Virus record (IMG/VR): IMGVR_UViG_3300047378_000694
Span: 106,116-170,115 of that record
DNA length: 64,000 nt
Reading direction: 5' to 3' (one strand)
From: a virus
The number at the start of each line of letters is the position of its first letter. The first letter of the stretch is position 1. Below, piece by piece: positions 39,501-48,371 of the stretch. The translations under genes and the position numbers were made by a program. Under the pieces are notes generated by a model. It made no database searches, was not told the origin of the DNA, and saw only the letters and a list, made by a program, of their open reading frames with translations.

Positions 39501-40070
39501 ATTAATATTATATTTTTCAGTCGGAATACCGCCAACAATAGCTGATTTTCTTGGAGATCCAAATTGGTTAGTATCAAGCATACTTGCATTAAGTGCTTTA
39601 ATAAATTGATCATACCAATTTTCGTTTGTTTGATCATTCCATTTAATTGATCTACCTGATAGGTTAGTACCTGTTGTATCCGATACACTTTCAGTTGTAG
39701 TAATACTATCAACTTTTAAAAATCCAGCAGCTGGTTGATTTCGAGTTACATTATAACTAATTAAACGAGCTAGTCTAAGAACACTTTCTCTGCGCTCAGC
39801 TAATTCAATAAAGTTTTCTCTTGCATTTAAATCAACTCGGAAACTAATGTTTTGTCCAAGAAATGCAATTAGATCAATTAATGAAAGATATTCACTACTT
39901 TCAATATAATCGTTAAAATCTTCTGGATAATTTTGTCTAATATAATTAACCATTGTTCGACGTAGATTGTCAAAGTCGTAACTTTTGAAATCTGCATACT
40001 TGAAACTCTGGTATATTTTCTGCCAGTCTTCGGCTAATAAAAGTCTATTTTGTCTATCGGTTGCAGACAT
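36582..40070 (-). CDS. 6: Baseplate wedge protein gp6
   Basis: The protein has 1162 residues, longer than T4 gp6 (660). The N-terminus reads RQNRLLLAEDWQKIYQSFKY, then ADFKSYDFDNLRRTMVNYI and LIAFLGQNISFRVDLNARE, which are hallmark gp6/baseplate J-like sequences. The C-terminus has ALENWEFGDTFYWSELSAYI followed by LAPNLNSIVLVP, again typical. Two gp6 copies join wedges into the inner ring of the baseplate. GAGGAA precedes the ATG, and a CATAAATA late box lies 25 bases further up. It abuts the giant gene downstream and lies 52 bases after the start of gp25. The extra length sits in the middle of the chain. Confidence 0.93.
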   Translation of the reverse strand: MSATDRQNRLLLAEDWQKIYQSFKYADFKSYDFDNLRRTMVNYIRQNYPEDFNDYIESSEYLSLIDLIAFLGQNISFRVDLNARENFIELAERRESVLRLARLISYNVTRNQPAAGFLKVDSITTTESVSDTTGTNLSGRSIKWNDQTNENWYDQFIKALNASMLDTNQFGSPRKSAIVGGIPTEKYNINSSPESFPVYSFSKVINGTNLDFEAVGADIDKNDIVEEAPRVGNKFSFLYKDNGQGAGSANTGFFIHFRQGSLQRGDFQIDLPTPNQTVEVDAANVNDTDVWLYSLDSSGQEQDLWTKVDAVEGNNVIYNSVSKKIKNIYSVLSRTNDRINLIFADGVFGNLPKGNFRSYYRTSANLDYTIFPNNVQNIKISIPYISANGKNETLTMLCSLKQSVATASSSETTQSIKDNAPSTYYTQNRLITAEDYNLGPLGISQNIIKVKSVNRTSSGINRYYDLRDSTGKYSSTNLFGTDGVVYKDYQEEKTKFSFVTKTDVEGIVANTIEPLLQDKNTRNFYYDQFTDQDYTDLNIVWQQTTQDTNRSSGFVVDANNENDTTAFKYIVSSFTEGVFRYIEPGALIKFTAPSGYHFMKTDNNKLMQGLPDHEGAVTYLWTKVISVTNGGNELSATGLGGIVLNDAIPAGAVINSVKPKFTRDLINEVKNSLVNQLFAYRTVGLRYDTNNRRWQVVTQENLNVNDTWSYALSGDSTQQSLDRSWLFLFETNGVDYTITSRSLRYVFESDNEVRFFFEKSKKIYDSKTGEIVRDKISVLNINKDLASTGGLLPFTVDYPWAVSAEFTDGIGYVNSKKVEVVFFDSDDDGVVDNPQIFNDIVAPISVGDTNKYVFVKKANDDNEFYSYVDQTTENILVVQSEAAASVTTPNNPIYYVIANDAFLKIDSTNRTRTQVFNYKAYEGRSGLKFQYAHASDENARIDPSSSNIMDTYLLTKTYDTNYRQYLAGTLETEPLPQSSDQLYRNYGTDINKIKSISDEVIYHPVKFKVLFGKKAKPGLQATMKVVKNSARVVNDQDIKTQVIEATNRFFALENWEFGDTFYWSELSAYIMQQLAPNLNSIVLVPDSATDTFGSLFEVRSENDEIFISGATVDNVEIITAITADRLKADGAIVTSAEQTGQTVGSQAEVVVSTSSSSGGSSY

Positions 40071-40094
40071 GATTACATTCCTCGGCTAATACTA

Positions 40095-40102
40095 TATTTA
40101 TG
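40095..40102 (-). promoter_or_regulatory. Late promoter CATAAATA
   Basis: The minus strand reads CATAAATA, fitting the NATAAATA motif, 25 bases ahead of the gp6 ATG. It lies in the 52-base gap between gp25 and gp6 and would drive gp6 and the giant gene. Confidence 0.6.
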
Positions 40103-40122
40103 TATATTAAAATGTACGCACA

Positions 40123-40569
40123 TTAAAGTATGGCGTTTGACTGATTGTCAAATTTTAAAGTCATTTGTTCACTGATGTTATATTCAATGTACGTAAGCTC
40201 TGCATATATTTGTATACCTGATTCGTATGCATCAACAATAATATTACTTGCATTTACTCTTGGATCATAATTTACTATTTGGGTTACATTATCAAGCACT
40301 GCTTTTTTAATCGAGTCGGTCATTGGTTCAAATAGTACGTCCCAAATTATAGTACCAAAGGTTGGATTCTCAAGTTTTTCACCAATTCGAATATGAAAAT
40401 GATTTAATATATCTTGTTTGATTAATTCTATATTTCTTAATTTAAAATTTTTATCTTCGGTGTTGACTGTGCTCAGTCCTTTGTAGCTTTTATCTACCAG
40501 AGGCTGATTCATAGTCTTAGGTGACGTAATTTTTAAATTTTTATAAAGATTTTTCTCTAGTGTGCTCAT
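40123..40569 (-). CDS. 25: Baseplate wedge protein gp25
   Basis: The protein has 148 residues, close to T4 gp25 (132). The core reads DILNHFHIRIGEKLENP, then TFGTIIWDVLFEPM and an amphipathic helix, the standard pattern of the gp25/GPW lysozyme-like fold family. In all contractile tails this protein sits at the base of the sheath and primes sheath assembly. The 28 N-terminal residues, KNLKITSPKTMNQPLVDKSY, are an added arm. It follows the hydrolase gene by 12 bases. Confidence 0.92.
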   Translation of the reverse strand: MSTLEKNLYKNLKITSPKTMNQPLVDKSYKGLSTVNTEDKNFKLRNIELIKQDILNHFHIRIGEKLENPTFGTIIWDVLFEPMTDSIKKAVLDNVTQIVNYDPRVNASNIIVDAYESGIQIYAELTYIEYNISEQMTLKFDNQSNAIL

Positions 40570-40581
40570 ATTGTATTTACC

Positions 40582-41376
40582 CTATAAAGCTGAGTCTGTT
40601 TTAAAGACGTTTGTGTTTTGTGGCTGGGGAGGTTGGTTATTTTGAACTTCAACTAGAGGTAAATCAAAACCTGCAGGAATGTCCCAGTTTCTACGAATTT
40701 GATTTACATAAAGTCCTGATTGCCCAGCAGGGCGAAAAATAGCAAAGTTACTTAATTTGTAATTATTTGCCTGATTGCCACCAAATACTTTTATTTTGTT
40801 GTTTGCAGGATCTATACTGTGTACAAAACAGATATGCCCTTTACTAGAGTTTTCTCTACGTGTCATTACACACAAATCGTATTTTCTAATTTTTGTAAAA
40901 TCTCGCCAGTCAATAGATCTGCCATAACGCAAATAAGATTGACTACCTACTCCTGGAACATTGTGCTCTTGTCCTGCTTTCCAAAGTACCCAGGTAGCAA
41001 ATCCGCCGCACCAAGGATAATTGTTTCCGTCGTTTGGCATTGTTCCTCCTCCAGCAACTCCCCATGCTTCTGCAATCAATGGATTTGGAGGGGTTCCTTT
41101 TTCTGTCCAATCTAATTGCAAATTATCTTCTAACACAGCCTGAATACTTGCATATGCTGTTCCTGCAGGTGCTGGATTTGCAGGAGGTTGTACTGGAGTT
41201 ACTGCGCCGCCTACACTTGGATTAAAATCGCCGACACCAGATAAATCGTCAGGAGCACCTGGTTGAAACCCAGGTGTACTTGTACTAGCTGGTAAAAAAT
41301 ATCTATCTATTTCTGTTGGCTCTAACGCTCTTGCCGGTGATCCTACTTCGCTTGCTGGAATTACTATTTGACACAT
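40582..41376 (-). CDS. Cell-wall hydrolase, TIGR02594/NlpC-CHAP-like
   Basis: The protein has 264 residues. Residues 1-75 are a Pro/Gly-rich linker. The catalytic domain then shows PWCGGFATWVLWKAG with Cys123, KGHICFVHSI with His181, and KVFGGNQANNYKLSNF with Asn201. This Cys-His-Asn set is that of papain-like peptidoglycan amidases or endopeptidases of the TIGR02594 type. Placed between gp5 and gp25 and overlapping gp5 by one base, it is more likely a virion-associated wall-cutting enzyme of the baseplate than a lysis endolysin. No signal peptide or membrane segment is seen. Confidence 0.8.
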   Translation of the reverse strand: MCQIVIPASEVGSPARALEPTEIDRYFLPASTSTPGFQPGAPDDLSGVGDFNPSVGGAVTPVQPPANPAPAGTAYASIQAVLEDNLQLDWTEKGTPPNPLIAEAWGVAGGGTMPNDGNNYPWCGGFATWVLWKAGQEHNVPGVGSQSYLRYGRSIDWRDFTKIRKYDLCVMTRRENSSKGHICFVHSIDPANNKIKVFGGNQANNYKLSNFAIFRPAGQSGLYVNQIRRNWDIPAGFDLPLVEVQNNQPPQPQNTNVFKTDSAL

Positions 41377-44357
41377 TATGCTGTAAACCTTCCGTTATTT
41401 GATACTGTTGCACGACCAAGGGCAACATACTCGTCTATTTTTGTTCCGTACCCGTCTGTGCCAACAGAATTTCCTTGTCTCCATTTTCTAGCATCATTTG
41501 GACCTTTTAGATGAGCTCCCATTAGTATTCCTGCAACTAAAGAAACACTGTCGCCATCTTTAATAGCACCGTTACTTTTGCAATATCTTAGATTTGCATT
41601 TGTATAAAGTATCATGGCTTTTTCTTGACAATCGTTTTTGTTTGCAAGCCAATCTTCAACATTATTAATTCCGTCTTTACCAGTGTAATTATTTGGATTC
41701 AATCTAAGTCCGGTGCCTCCGCCTCTTGCTGACATTTTTATGTAGCCGCCTTCTTTTAGAGCATATCCACCAAACTGATATTTGCCTGCAAAGCCAATAC
41801 TATTTGTACAATTATATTTTAATCCACTTTCTCTAAATCCTAATGCATTTAAATAGGCAACTGTTTCAGCTTCGTTGAGTCCGTTGATTGCACCTGCTGG
41901 AGCAGCACTTAGTGGTCCATCACTTGGTCCACTACATCCGTAAGAGCCACCTTCTGTGCCTGCTGCTGGATAATCCTGCTGCAAAGATGCGTTAGCTACA
42001 TCTGCTGATTGTTCTGAAATATCTTGAGTGCTAGATGCGCTGTTAGCTGTAGCACCACTTAACCCTGCTACTGTTTGAGCAACTGTATCGCCGTAGTAAA
42101 CTGCTGTGCTACGATATTTGTCTGCAATTTCTTGTGCTGCGTCTGGATCGATTATTAATGGATCTTCTTGAGTATATTTTGGATTTTCTACAATAGCACC
42201 AAGTTCTGTACCTGTAGCGTTTATAGCATTTCCAAGTATACGCAAATCGTTTTCTAACGGATGCCCAAATGCTGGATTAATATTTGGAGCGATAACAACT
42301 ACACGATAACCAGCAGCAGATAGGTTAGCATAACCTTCTCTAAGATTTTGTTTGGCTTTTTCAACATCTCCAATATCGCCTACGCCAACTTGTATAATTG
42401 CATACTGTCCTGATGTTGAGTTTGGAAATGCAGCCGGATCACTTGCTACACCAGCATTTGTATCAGCTTCTGCTGATGAACTAACTGCTGGAGTTTGAGA
42501 TCCTGTACCTACAGCGGCATATGTATCTGGTAGTACATTCTGCAAGAATGAATTAGTTTGTTGTTGACCGGCTCTTGTTCTATCTGGAGTGTATGCTGCT
42601 GGATTAATATTTTCATGTTGCGGCCACGGCTCGTGTTCTGGAATTCTTGCTGCAAGATTTGCTCTTACTGGTGGCACTGGAATAAACGGATTTGGTGCAG
42701 GAGGTAAGGTTGCTGGGCGAGACTCTATCGATACACCAGCTGTTGCTGCTGGACTTCCAGGTGAGTTTAAATGTATTTGCGCATCTGAAGATAATTGTAT
42801 GTTACCTTCAGCTTTTACACTTAGTACACCTTTTGCTTGTACATTGACTGTGTTTGCTATACTCGATATATCCATTGATTCTTGCGCAGTTACTTTAACT
42901 GCGGCAGCAGTACTATATAATTCTAGTGTATTTGCGGCTGTAATATATGTTTGTAATCCACTGCTAGAATGAGATTGTCCGTCAACTTGATTATAACTAT
43001 TACCAAGTGCTTTCATATGATAATCGCCGTCGGTTGAAACTTTTACAAAACTACAACCTTCAATACCAACACTTTCGGCACTACCTAGTGCTAAATGCTG
43101 CTGACTTACTACATCTAGAGATCCTTTACTTGTAACTGTAACTTTTGAATTACCATAAACTGCAACACCATCTTGTCCTGTTAAACTTACATTAGCTCCA
43201 GCATTTAATGATATTTCGTTTTGTGCCGATACACCATAACTACCACCTACATCAATTGCAAGGTCTTTGCCCGAACTAATATTCATATTTTCCATTGCTG
43301 TTAGATTTATATCTCTATCTGCGGTGAAGTTGATATCATTTTCACTGTGTACACTAACACTATCTTGCGCATACACATCAATTTTACCATTGCTGGACAT
43401 TTCTATCCAGCTAGAGCCTTTGCTGTTACTGATATAAATTAAATCTTCGGTGTTATGCAAAAGTATTTGATGTCCGGTGCGTGTTCTAATTCTAAACAAT
43501 TCGTTTGCTGGTCTAGTAACATCTCCAGTATCAGTTGTCTTTTCAATGTCTGCATATTCGAATGGCGTTGACTCAGGGTGACCTTTTCTTAAAAATTTAT
43601 CATCGCCGTCATCCATTACAATACTTGATCCGCCAAGTCTTGCTTTATAAAATTCTGTTTCGTTTTCACCGTGTTGATACAATGGAGCATTAGTACGTTT
43701 ATCAAACGGACCAGGCGTATTCATTCCAAATACTGTACTCGGAAGTTCTCTTCTTGCGCCACTAGTGGTTAGTCCTCTAACATCGTCGGTTATTAATCCT
43801 GCACGATTTAATCTTTCAACAAAATCTGTGTTTACAGGCTTTAAGAATTTTGTTGGTTGTGTTTCGCCATCAGGTGATGTAATGGCTTTGTTGTATTCAC
43901 CTACTGGTAATTTTTGTCCTAGATCATTTAGATAAGTTGAAGTACGCCCGTCTGGAACTGTAAAGTTTGTAAATGCATCAGGAACGCATGCCATCCAAAA
44001 ACCAAAGTCTTTTCTGCCTTCAACAACTAACACAATTACCTTTGTTCCAATGTCCGGAGGTACTGCCCAGAATCCATAACTCTGTTGTGAACTAGCAAAT
44101 GTATTATCCGATCCTGTTTGATGCAACGGAGTTTGTCCAGCAAAAGGACTTGCATATTGGCACTGTAAACTTTGTCCTATTTCATCCCAATCACTGCCAT
44201 TTGCGTTTGCTGTTAGCAACGAAACATTTAGTCCGCCCATAAATGTTTGATCAAGATGACCAATTACACGCCCAATGTAAATACCCGGATCAGCTGGACG
44301 TGCGGCGTTGTCACTTTTTCTTGTAAATTCACTGCGTATGTTTTGCGGTTCGGGCAT
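41376..44357 (-). CDS. 5: Baseplate hub and tail lysozyme gp5
   Basis: The protein has 993 residues (T4 gp5 has 575). The N-terminal OB-fold region has GIYIGRVIGHLDQTFMGGLN and GTKVIVLVVEGRKDFGFWMA. Residues about 325-540 are a repetitive beta-helix (DINLTAMENMNISSG, NEISLNAGANVSLTG and similar), forming the central spike. Residues about 650-750 look like a degenerate SGNH domain. The last 170 residues hold a lytic domain with FRESGL (Glu near 840) and GFAGKYQFGGYALKEGG, like a transglycosylase. In T4 the lysozyme lies between OB fold and helix; here it is at the C-terminus. AGGA precedes the ATG. Confidence 0.88.
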   Translation of the reverse strand: MPEPQNIRSEFTRKSDNAARPADPGIYIGRVIGHLDQTFMGGLNVSLLTANANGSDWDEIGQSLQCQYASPFAGQTPLHQTGSDNTFASSQQSYGFWAVPPDIGTKVIVLVVEGRKDFGFWMACVPDAFTNFTVPDGRTSTYLNDLGQKLPVGEYNKAITSPDGETQPTKFLKPVNTDFVERLNRAGLITDDVRGLTTSGARRELPSTVFGMNTPGPFDKRTNAPLYQHGENETEFYKARLGGSSIVMDDGDDKFLRKGHPESTPFEYADIEKTTDTGDVTRPANELFRIRTRTGHQILLHNTEDLIYISNSKGSSWIEMSSNGKIDVYAQDSVSVHSENDINFTADRDINLTAMENMNISSGKDLAIDVGGSYGVSAQNEISLNAGANVSLTGQDGVAVYGNSKVTVTSKGSLDVVSQQHLALGSAESVGIEGCSFVKVSTDGDYHMKALGNSYNQVDGQSHSSSGLQTYITAANTLELYSTAAAVKVTAQESMDISSIANTVNVQAKGVLSVKAEGNIQLSSDAQIHLNSPGSPAATAGVSIESRPATLPPAPNPFIPVPPVRANLAARIPEHEPWPQHENINPAAYTPDRTRAGQQQTNSFLQNVLPDTYAAVGTGSQTPAVSSSAEADTNAGVASDPAAFPNSTSGQYAIIQVGVGDIGDVEKAKQNLREGYANLSAAGYRVVVIAPNINPAFGHPLENDLRILGNAINATGTELGAIVENPKYTQEDPLIIDPDAAQEIADKYRSTAVYYGDTVAQTVAGLSGATANSASSTQDISEQSADVANASLQQDYPAAGTEGGSYGCSGPSDGPLSAAPAGAINGLNEAETVAYLNALGFRESGLKYNCTNSIGFAGKYQFGGYALKEGGYIKMSARGGGTGLRLNPNNYTGKDGINNVEDWLANKNDCQEKAMILYTNANLRYCKSNGAIKDGDSVSLVAGILMGAHLKGPNDARKWRQGNSVGTDGYGTKIDEYVALGRATVSNNGRFTA

Positions 44358-44359
44358 AT

Positions 44360-47101
44360 TTAAAATCCTAAGTTTCTTGTTATTCGACTTACTTCTGTAT
44401 TAAATTGATTAGCAGCAGTATTAATAGTGTTGCTGGCTTCATTAATATATCCAGGAATTTTTCCTGCACTTACACTACCAAGTAACTCTTGTTGTGCTGC
44501 TGCTAATGATGTATTTAATCCTTGCGAAAGTTGCTGTTGAGCTTGCTGAAGTGCGCTGCCTGATAGCCCTGAAAGCGATCCAAGTAATTGATTTGTTGCT
44601 GGATTGGTGCCAAGATTTTGAAATATTCCAGGTACTTGAGAAGTAATGGCGCCAATTGTAGTATTTAAGTTTGCTGCAATTGCATTGACTTGACTAAAAG
44701 CGCTGAAAACATTTTCAGCAAGGTTAGCTACTTCAGTTCCCGATAATATATTTTCAAAATTATTTAAGCCGTTTTGAGTAAAGCCAGTTAGTAATTGCTG
44801 CTGTGCTTGCTGTAACATATCTTGAGTTTGGTTACTAGCAGCAGATATTTGATTGTTAAGTTTTTGCATAACAAGATTTGGATTGCCAAGTTTAGTAGCT
44901 TGGACAACTGAAGTTGCTGCATTAACATCGTCGAGTGATTGATTTGGCATTCTCAATAGATTTAGTTGTTGTGTAAACATTCCATTTGAAAATTCATTTT
45001 TAAATGTCGTAACTTTGTACAATCCACTAAATGCACTAGCAGGATCAAGTGCTGTTAAATTACCAAAAAAGTCAACTGCTGTTTTAAAACTTATTAGTAC
45101 ATAAATTTCGCCTCTTGTAAAATCTAATTGTCCTTTGGTTGTGTACCCTGTTGCAGATGGATTAGGATGGTTATTTCCGATATCAACTTCAGTAAAATAA
45201 AAAGGATCTCCCCAAATTCTTAAATCTAGTGTAACATTATCAGTATCACTGTTTAATACCATTTTATTAAAATGATTTGCAATACGTACCTTTGCTGAGT
45301 CGTCGCTGCTGCCTCCTTCGGGTGCAGTAGTTCCGCTGCCTATTGCAACATTAGCTGATGCAATGGCGCCTGTTCCTTGAGGATTAGGTCCTGCGCCAAC
45401 TGACGGAATTCTTTGTGCAACTTCTTCAGTAACTACTGGATTTCCAGAATTATGCTGTGTATCTTGGCCACCTTGGCTACCAATACGTGACATTTCTTTA
45501 TAAAATGCATTATTAATGCTAAAATTAAAATCAATAATGTCAGTGTTTAATCCAGTATAGGTGTAATTGTAGTGCTTGACTGCATCTTTAATTTGTGGAG
45601 AATAACTCTGTGAACTTGATTGGTTAGACAAGCGACTAATGTGAATTTCATAAGGCGTAACAATATATTCAAATCGTGTTGCAGGCATACCTGTTTTTGC
45701 AATCATGCCAGTATCAATAATAGTGGTTTTTGAATGTATTTTAAACCATGTAATAGTATTTCCTCTAGCTCTTTGTAAAAATTCTGCTTTTGATTTCCCC
45801 CATTCACTACCAAGCAGCACACTTTCAATAATTTTTTCAATTTTTTGTCCTGTGCCAAACTGAAATTCTCTTTGATCTTGATCGTATGTCATTCCGGCTC
45901 TAGTTACAATTCGTGTTCCGTCATCTTTAACAGTTACAGTAGTGTTATCAAATGCTTTAAAAGGAATAGTTCCATAATCAAAAGCTGATGAAGTAATAAG
46001 AGACTGTCCCATTTCATTATCGTTGGTGTTAATAACTGTGTTAGCAGGACTACTTGTTAGATTAGTTATAGCAGACGCTCTATTACTAATTGCATTATTA
46101 ATTTGATTATTAATTGCTACGTCTTCTAAGGCAGTGTCTAACCCAAGTGTAGATTCTAATGCTGAAATTCTATTTTGATAAGTTTGATTAATTAAGTTTC
46201 TATCTGAAGCTATATTATCTTCAATAGTGTTAACTCTATCTCTAAGAGATTGTTCAAATGAGTTAGTTTGCGAACCAGCCCATATGCCGCCGCCACCTAT
46301 GCTTTGATCAAAAGCAGCTATTTCATAATCTGATGACAAGTTTGAAACTCCAGCTGCGCCTCTTGGTTGACTTCTTATAGAAATATCTTTTGGAAAATTA
46401 ATTTCGTATTGATGAGGAACATAATTTGAATCAGCTTCTGCCATGTCAGTTTGTATTTTATTTAGATAGGCTTCTAAACTATTTTCGCCCCAACTTAGTA
46501 CTTCACTTACACTTGCTCCTTGTAGTTTAGTTTCAGTTGGTATTTTTTCAACTTGATCAAAAAATGCTTGGTGGTTCCAAGGAATTGCTGTAACATGATA
46601 TGTTGATCCAGCGGCTGTAACATCAAAAGTTACGTTAACTAGACTTAATACTAGGTTAGTACTTGGTAATACTTGTGGATTGTTGTTGTCATCAAATCCT
46701 TTAAAAGTTCCTTGTAGTAAGAAAGGAGCATTAAGATAACTTACTCCTGTTCCAAGTGCTTGTTCAGCAGCAATACTCAGTGACTGGAAAAACAATCCGA
46801 CACTTTGCGGTTCAGTAACTGTAAATTCTATTTGAATAGCATTACTAAAGCTAGTGCCTGGATTAGGAGCAACTAGATATTCACTGATAACATTATCAAT
46901 AAAAAATTCGACATTAGTTTTGGTTGCATCTTCAATTAAAGTTGTAACTGGTTTATCTGGAAAGCCTCCAGATTTAATAATTGGAACTGCTGGACCGTTT
47001 TCGTAAGATTCAGGATAAGGCACTTGTTGAGGGCTTAATACTCCAAATACCCAATTGTAATTGTAAGTGGCAAGATTATTTAGAGTATTCTCTAATGTCA
47101 T
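44360..47101 (-). CDS. Baseplate hub protein (gp27 position)
   Basis: The protein has 913 residues. The N-terminal 350 residues have a beta-rich tail-hub character (VEFFIDNVISEYLVAPN, then IQIEFTVTEPQSVGLFFQSL). The middle has TWFKIHSKTTIIDTG and FEYIVTPYEIHISRLSN. A Pro-containing segment, VTLDLRIWGDPFYFTEVDIG, is followed by YKVTTFKNEFSNGMFTQQL, which resembles the tail end of gp27/gpD-like hub proteins. The last 220 residues are Gln/Asn/Ala-rich and predicted helical. The spot next to gp5 is where a hub partner is expected, because gp27 holds gp5 in T4. The identity as the gp27 equivalent is inferred. Confidence 0.6.
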   Translation of the reverse strand: MTLENTLNNLATYNYNWVFGVLSPQQVPYPESYENGPAVPIIKSGGFPDKPVTTLIEDATKTNVEFFIDNVISEYLVAPNPGTSFSNAIQIEFTVTEPQSVGLFFQSLSIAAEQALGTGVSYLNAPFLLQGTFKGFDDNNNPQVLPSTNLVLSLVNVTFDVTAAGSTYHVTAIPWNHQAFFDQVEKIPTETKLQGASVSEVLSWGENSLEAYLNKIQTDMAEADSNYVPHQYEINFPKDISIRSQPRGAAGVSNLSSDYEIAAFDQSIGGGGIWAGSQTNSFEQSLRDRVNTIEDNIASDRNLINQTYQNRISALESTLGLDTALEDVAINNQINNAISNRASAITNLTSSPANTVINTNDNEMGQSLITSSAFDYGTIPFKAFDNTTVTVKDDGTRIVTRAGMTYDQDQREFQFGTGQKIEKIIESVLLGSEWGKSKAEFLQRARGNTITWFKIHSKTTIIDTGMIAKTGMPATRFEYIVTPYEIHISRLSNQSSSQSYSPQIKDAVKHYNYTYTGLNTDIIDFNFSINNAFYKEMSRIGSQGGQDTQHNSGNPVVTEEVAQRIPSVGAGPNPQGTGAIASANVAIGSGTTAPEGGSSDDSAKVRIANHFNKMVLNSDTDNVTLDLRIWGDPFYFTEVDIGNNHPNPSATGYTTKGQLDFTRGEIYVLISFKTAVDFFGNLTALDPASAFSGLYKVTTFKNEFSNGMFTQQLNLLRMPNQSLDDVNAATSVVQATKLGNPNLVMQKLNNQISAASNQTQDMLQQAQQQLLTGFTQNGLNNFENILSGTEVANLAENVFSAFSQVNAIAANLNTTIGAITSQVPGIFQNLGTNPATNQLLGSLSGLSGSALQQAQQQLSQGLNTSLAAAQQELLGSVSAGKIPGYINEASNTINTAANQFNTEVSRITRNLGF

Positions 47102-47401
47102 TTAAGCTCCAAGCACTGTGTCAAGTGTTGTTTTTTGTGGTAAACGAATAGTAGTTCCAGCAACAAAATCAAACACTGGATCTTTTATAGTATCTATATT
47201 TCTTACTGCAAATACCCACCATAATTTGGATGTACCGTATAGATCATACGAAAGCAAATCAGGTCTGTAAGTATATTGAGGTTGAATTGTGTATGTAACA
47301 TCATTGTCAAGTGCAGGAATATCTCTTTTTTGATAGATATCTAAATAATCACTTCTTAGTCTTGTTTCAGCATAAGGACTTGATGACGAATATTTAATCA
47401 T
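47102..47401 (-). CDS. Baseplate wedge protein gp53-like
   Basis: The protein has 99 residues. YTYRPDLLSYDLYGTSKLWW followed by VFAVRNIDTIKDPVFDF and AGTTIRLPQ is the compact LysM-like pattern shared by gp53-type baseplate proteins of T4-like phages. T4 gp53 is longer (196) and joins wedges to the hub. GGAGGG lies ahead of the ATG, and the stop is followed directly by the hub gene. The call is family recognition with moderate certainty. Confidence 0.65.
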   Translation of the reverse strand: MIKYSSSSPYAETRLRSDYLDIYQKRDIPALDNDVTYTIQPQYTYRPDLLSYDLYGTSKLWWVFAVRNIDTIKDPVFDFVAGTTIRLPQKTTLDTVLGA

Positions 47402-48297
47402 TAAATAAACCCTCCTGGTTTTTTGTTGCCAATATATTCACCTTTTATAAACGATTCAAGATTAAAATCTTTTGTTGCTGTTCTGCTGTATGCTGGCGAC
47501 ACTGTTACGTTTAGTGTACTCAAAGTTGGCACATAACAATAATCACCAGAGGCAACAAGATTAGGATCTCCAAATGAATCAAAAGAATTTTTGTTAATTG
47601 GTACTTGGATATAATCAACTGCATTTGGCAAATCAAGGTTAAACATTTTAACAATTATTGGAGTTTCGTCAAATATAAAATTACCATATCCACTTAATGC
47701 AACACGAGGAGGTGGATGCCCTTGTAACGGTCCGTCGCCGTAAAACATTTTTGTAATACTGCGTAAAAAATGCACTGCGGCAATCCAATACTGCCCATCT
47801 GATTCATTTTCTACAGGAAATTCTGCACTAATTGTAATATCTTCAATTCTACTTGATTCATAAACATGATAAGGATAGTTTGTATGTACAGGCTGCACTG
47901 TATCGTAGTTTGCCATGCTGGATAACAATATTTGCGGAGTTGTAGGAAAAACTAAACTTTGATTACTTGTTTGTAATGGAGCAAGTATTGGAGAATTTAC
48001 AAAATAATCTGGAGATGCAGGTAAATGTATTCGTACACGCCAATCTTGAGAATTATTATCTGAAGAAGCCGATAATTGTGCTGTTTGAGCAAAAGATTGT
48101 ACCGGAGTTGCTCCAAAATTTAAATCGCTTCCTAATCTACCCTGACTAATAAACTGAACAAAGTCAGAAGCATTGCCATTTGTAAATACCCGATTGATAT
48201 TTTGCACTGTATTAACAGCTCTTCCAATTGGAGTACTATTAAAACTGTTTCGTAAACTGTTTGTAACTGCACTTCCAATAACTTTAAATAAACTCAT
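47401..48297 (-). CDS. Baseplate tail-tube cap-like protein (gp48/gp54 type)
   Basis: The protein has 298 residues from ATG 48297, chosen because AGGAG lies eight bases upstream; an in-frame ATG five codons earlier lacks a site. The middle has WRVRIHLPASPDYFV and YWIAAVHFLRSITKMFYG. The C-terminal part, GYGNFIFDETPIIVKMFNLD and then a beta stretch ending in SPAYSRTATKDFNLESF, resembles the tube-cap proteins that start the tail tube on the baseplate. It is the first gene of the minus-strand baseplate block. A CTAAATAC box just upstream is a weak late-promoter candidate. The gp48 assignment is tentative. Confidence 0.55.
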   Translation of the reverse strand: MSLFKVIGSAVTNSLRNSFNSTPIGRAVNTVQNINRVFTNGNASDFVQFISQGRLGSDLNFGATPVQSFAQTAQLSASSDNNSQDWRVRIHLPASPDYFVNSPILAPLQTSNQSLVFPTTPQILLSSMANYDTVQPVHTNYPYHVYESSRIEDITISAEFPVENESDGQYWIAAVHFLRSITKMFYGDGPLQGHPPPRVALSGYGNFIFDETPIIVKMFNLDLPNAVDYIQVPINKNSFDSFGDPNLVASGDYCYVPTLSTLNVTVSPAYSRTATKDFNLESFIKGEYIGNKKPGGFI

Positions 48298-48321
48298 GTG
48301 AATCTCCTGCATAGTATTTAG

Positions 48322-48350
48322 TTGACAAAATTAACTACGTGTATTATAAT
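48322..48350 (+). promoter_or_regulatory. Sigma70-type early promoter of gp55
   Basis: TTGACA (48322-48327) and TATAAT (48345-48350) are perfect consensus boxes 17 bases apart. Transcription would start near 48357, about 15 bases before the gp55 ATG, leaving just room for AGGAG. It should be active with host polymerase at once after infection. Confidence 0.88.
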
Positions 48351-48371
48351 AAATATAACATAGGAGAAAAC

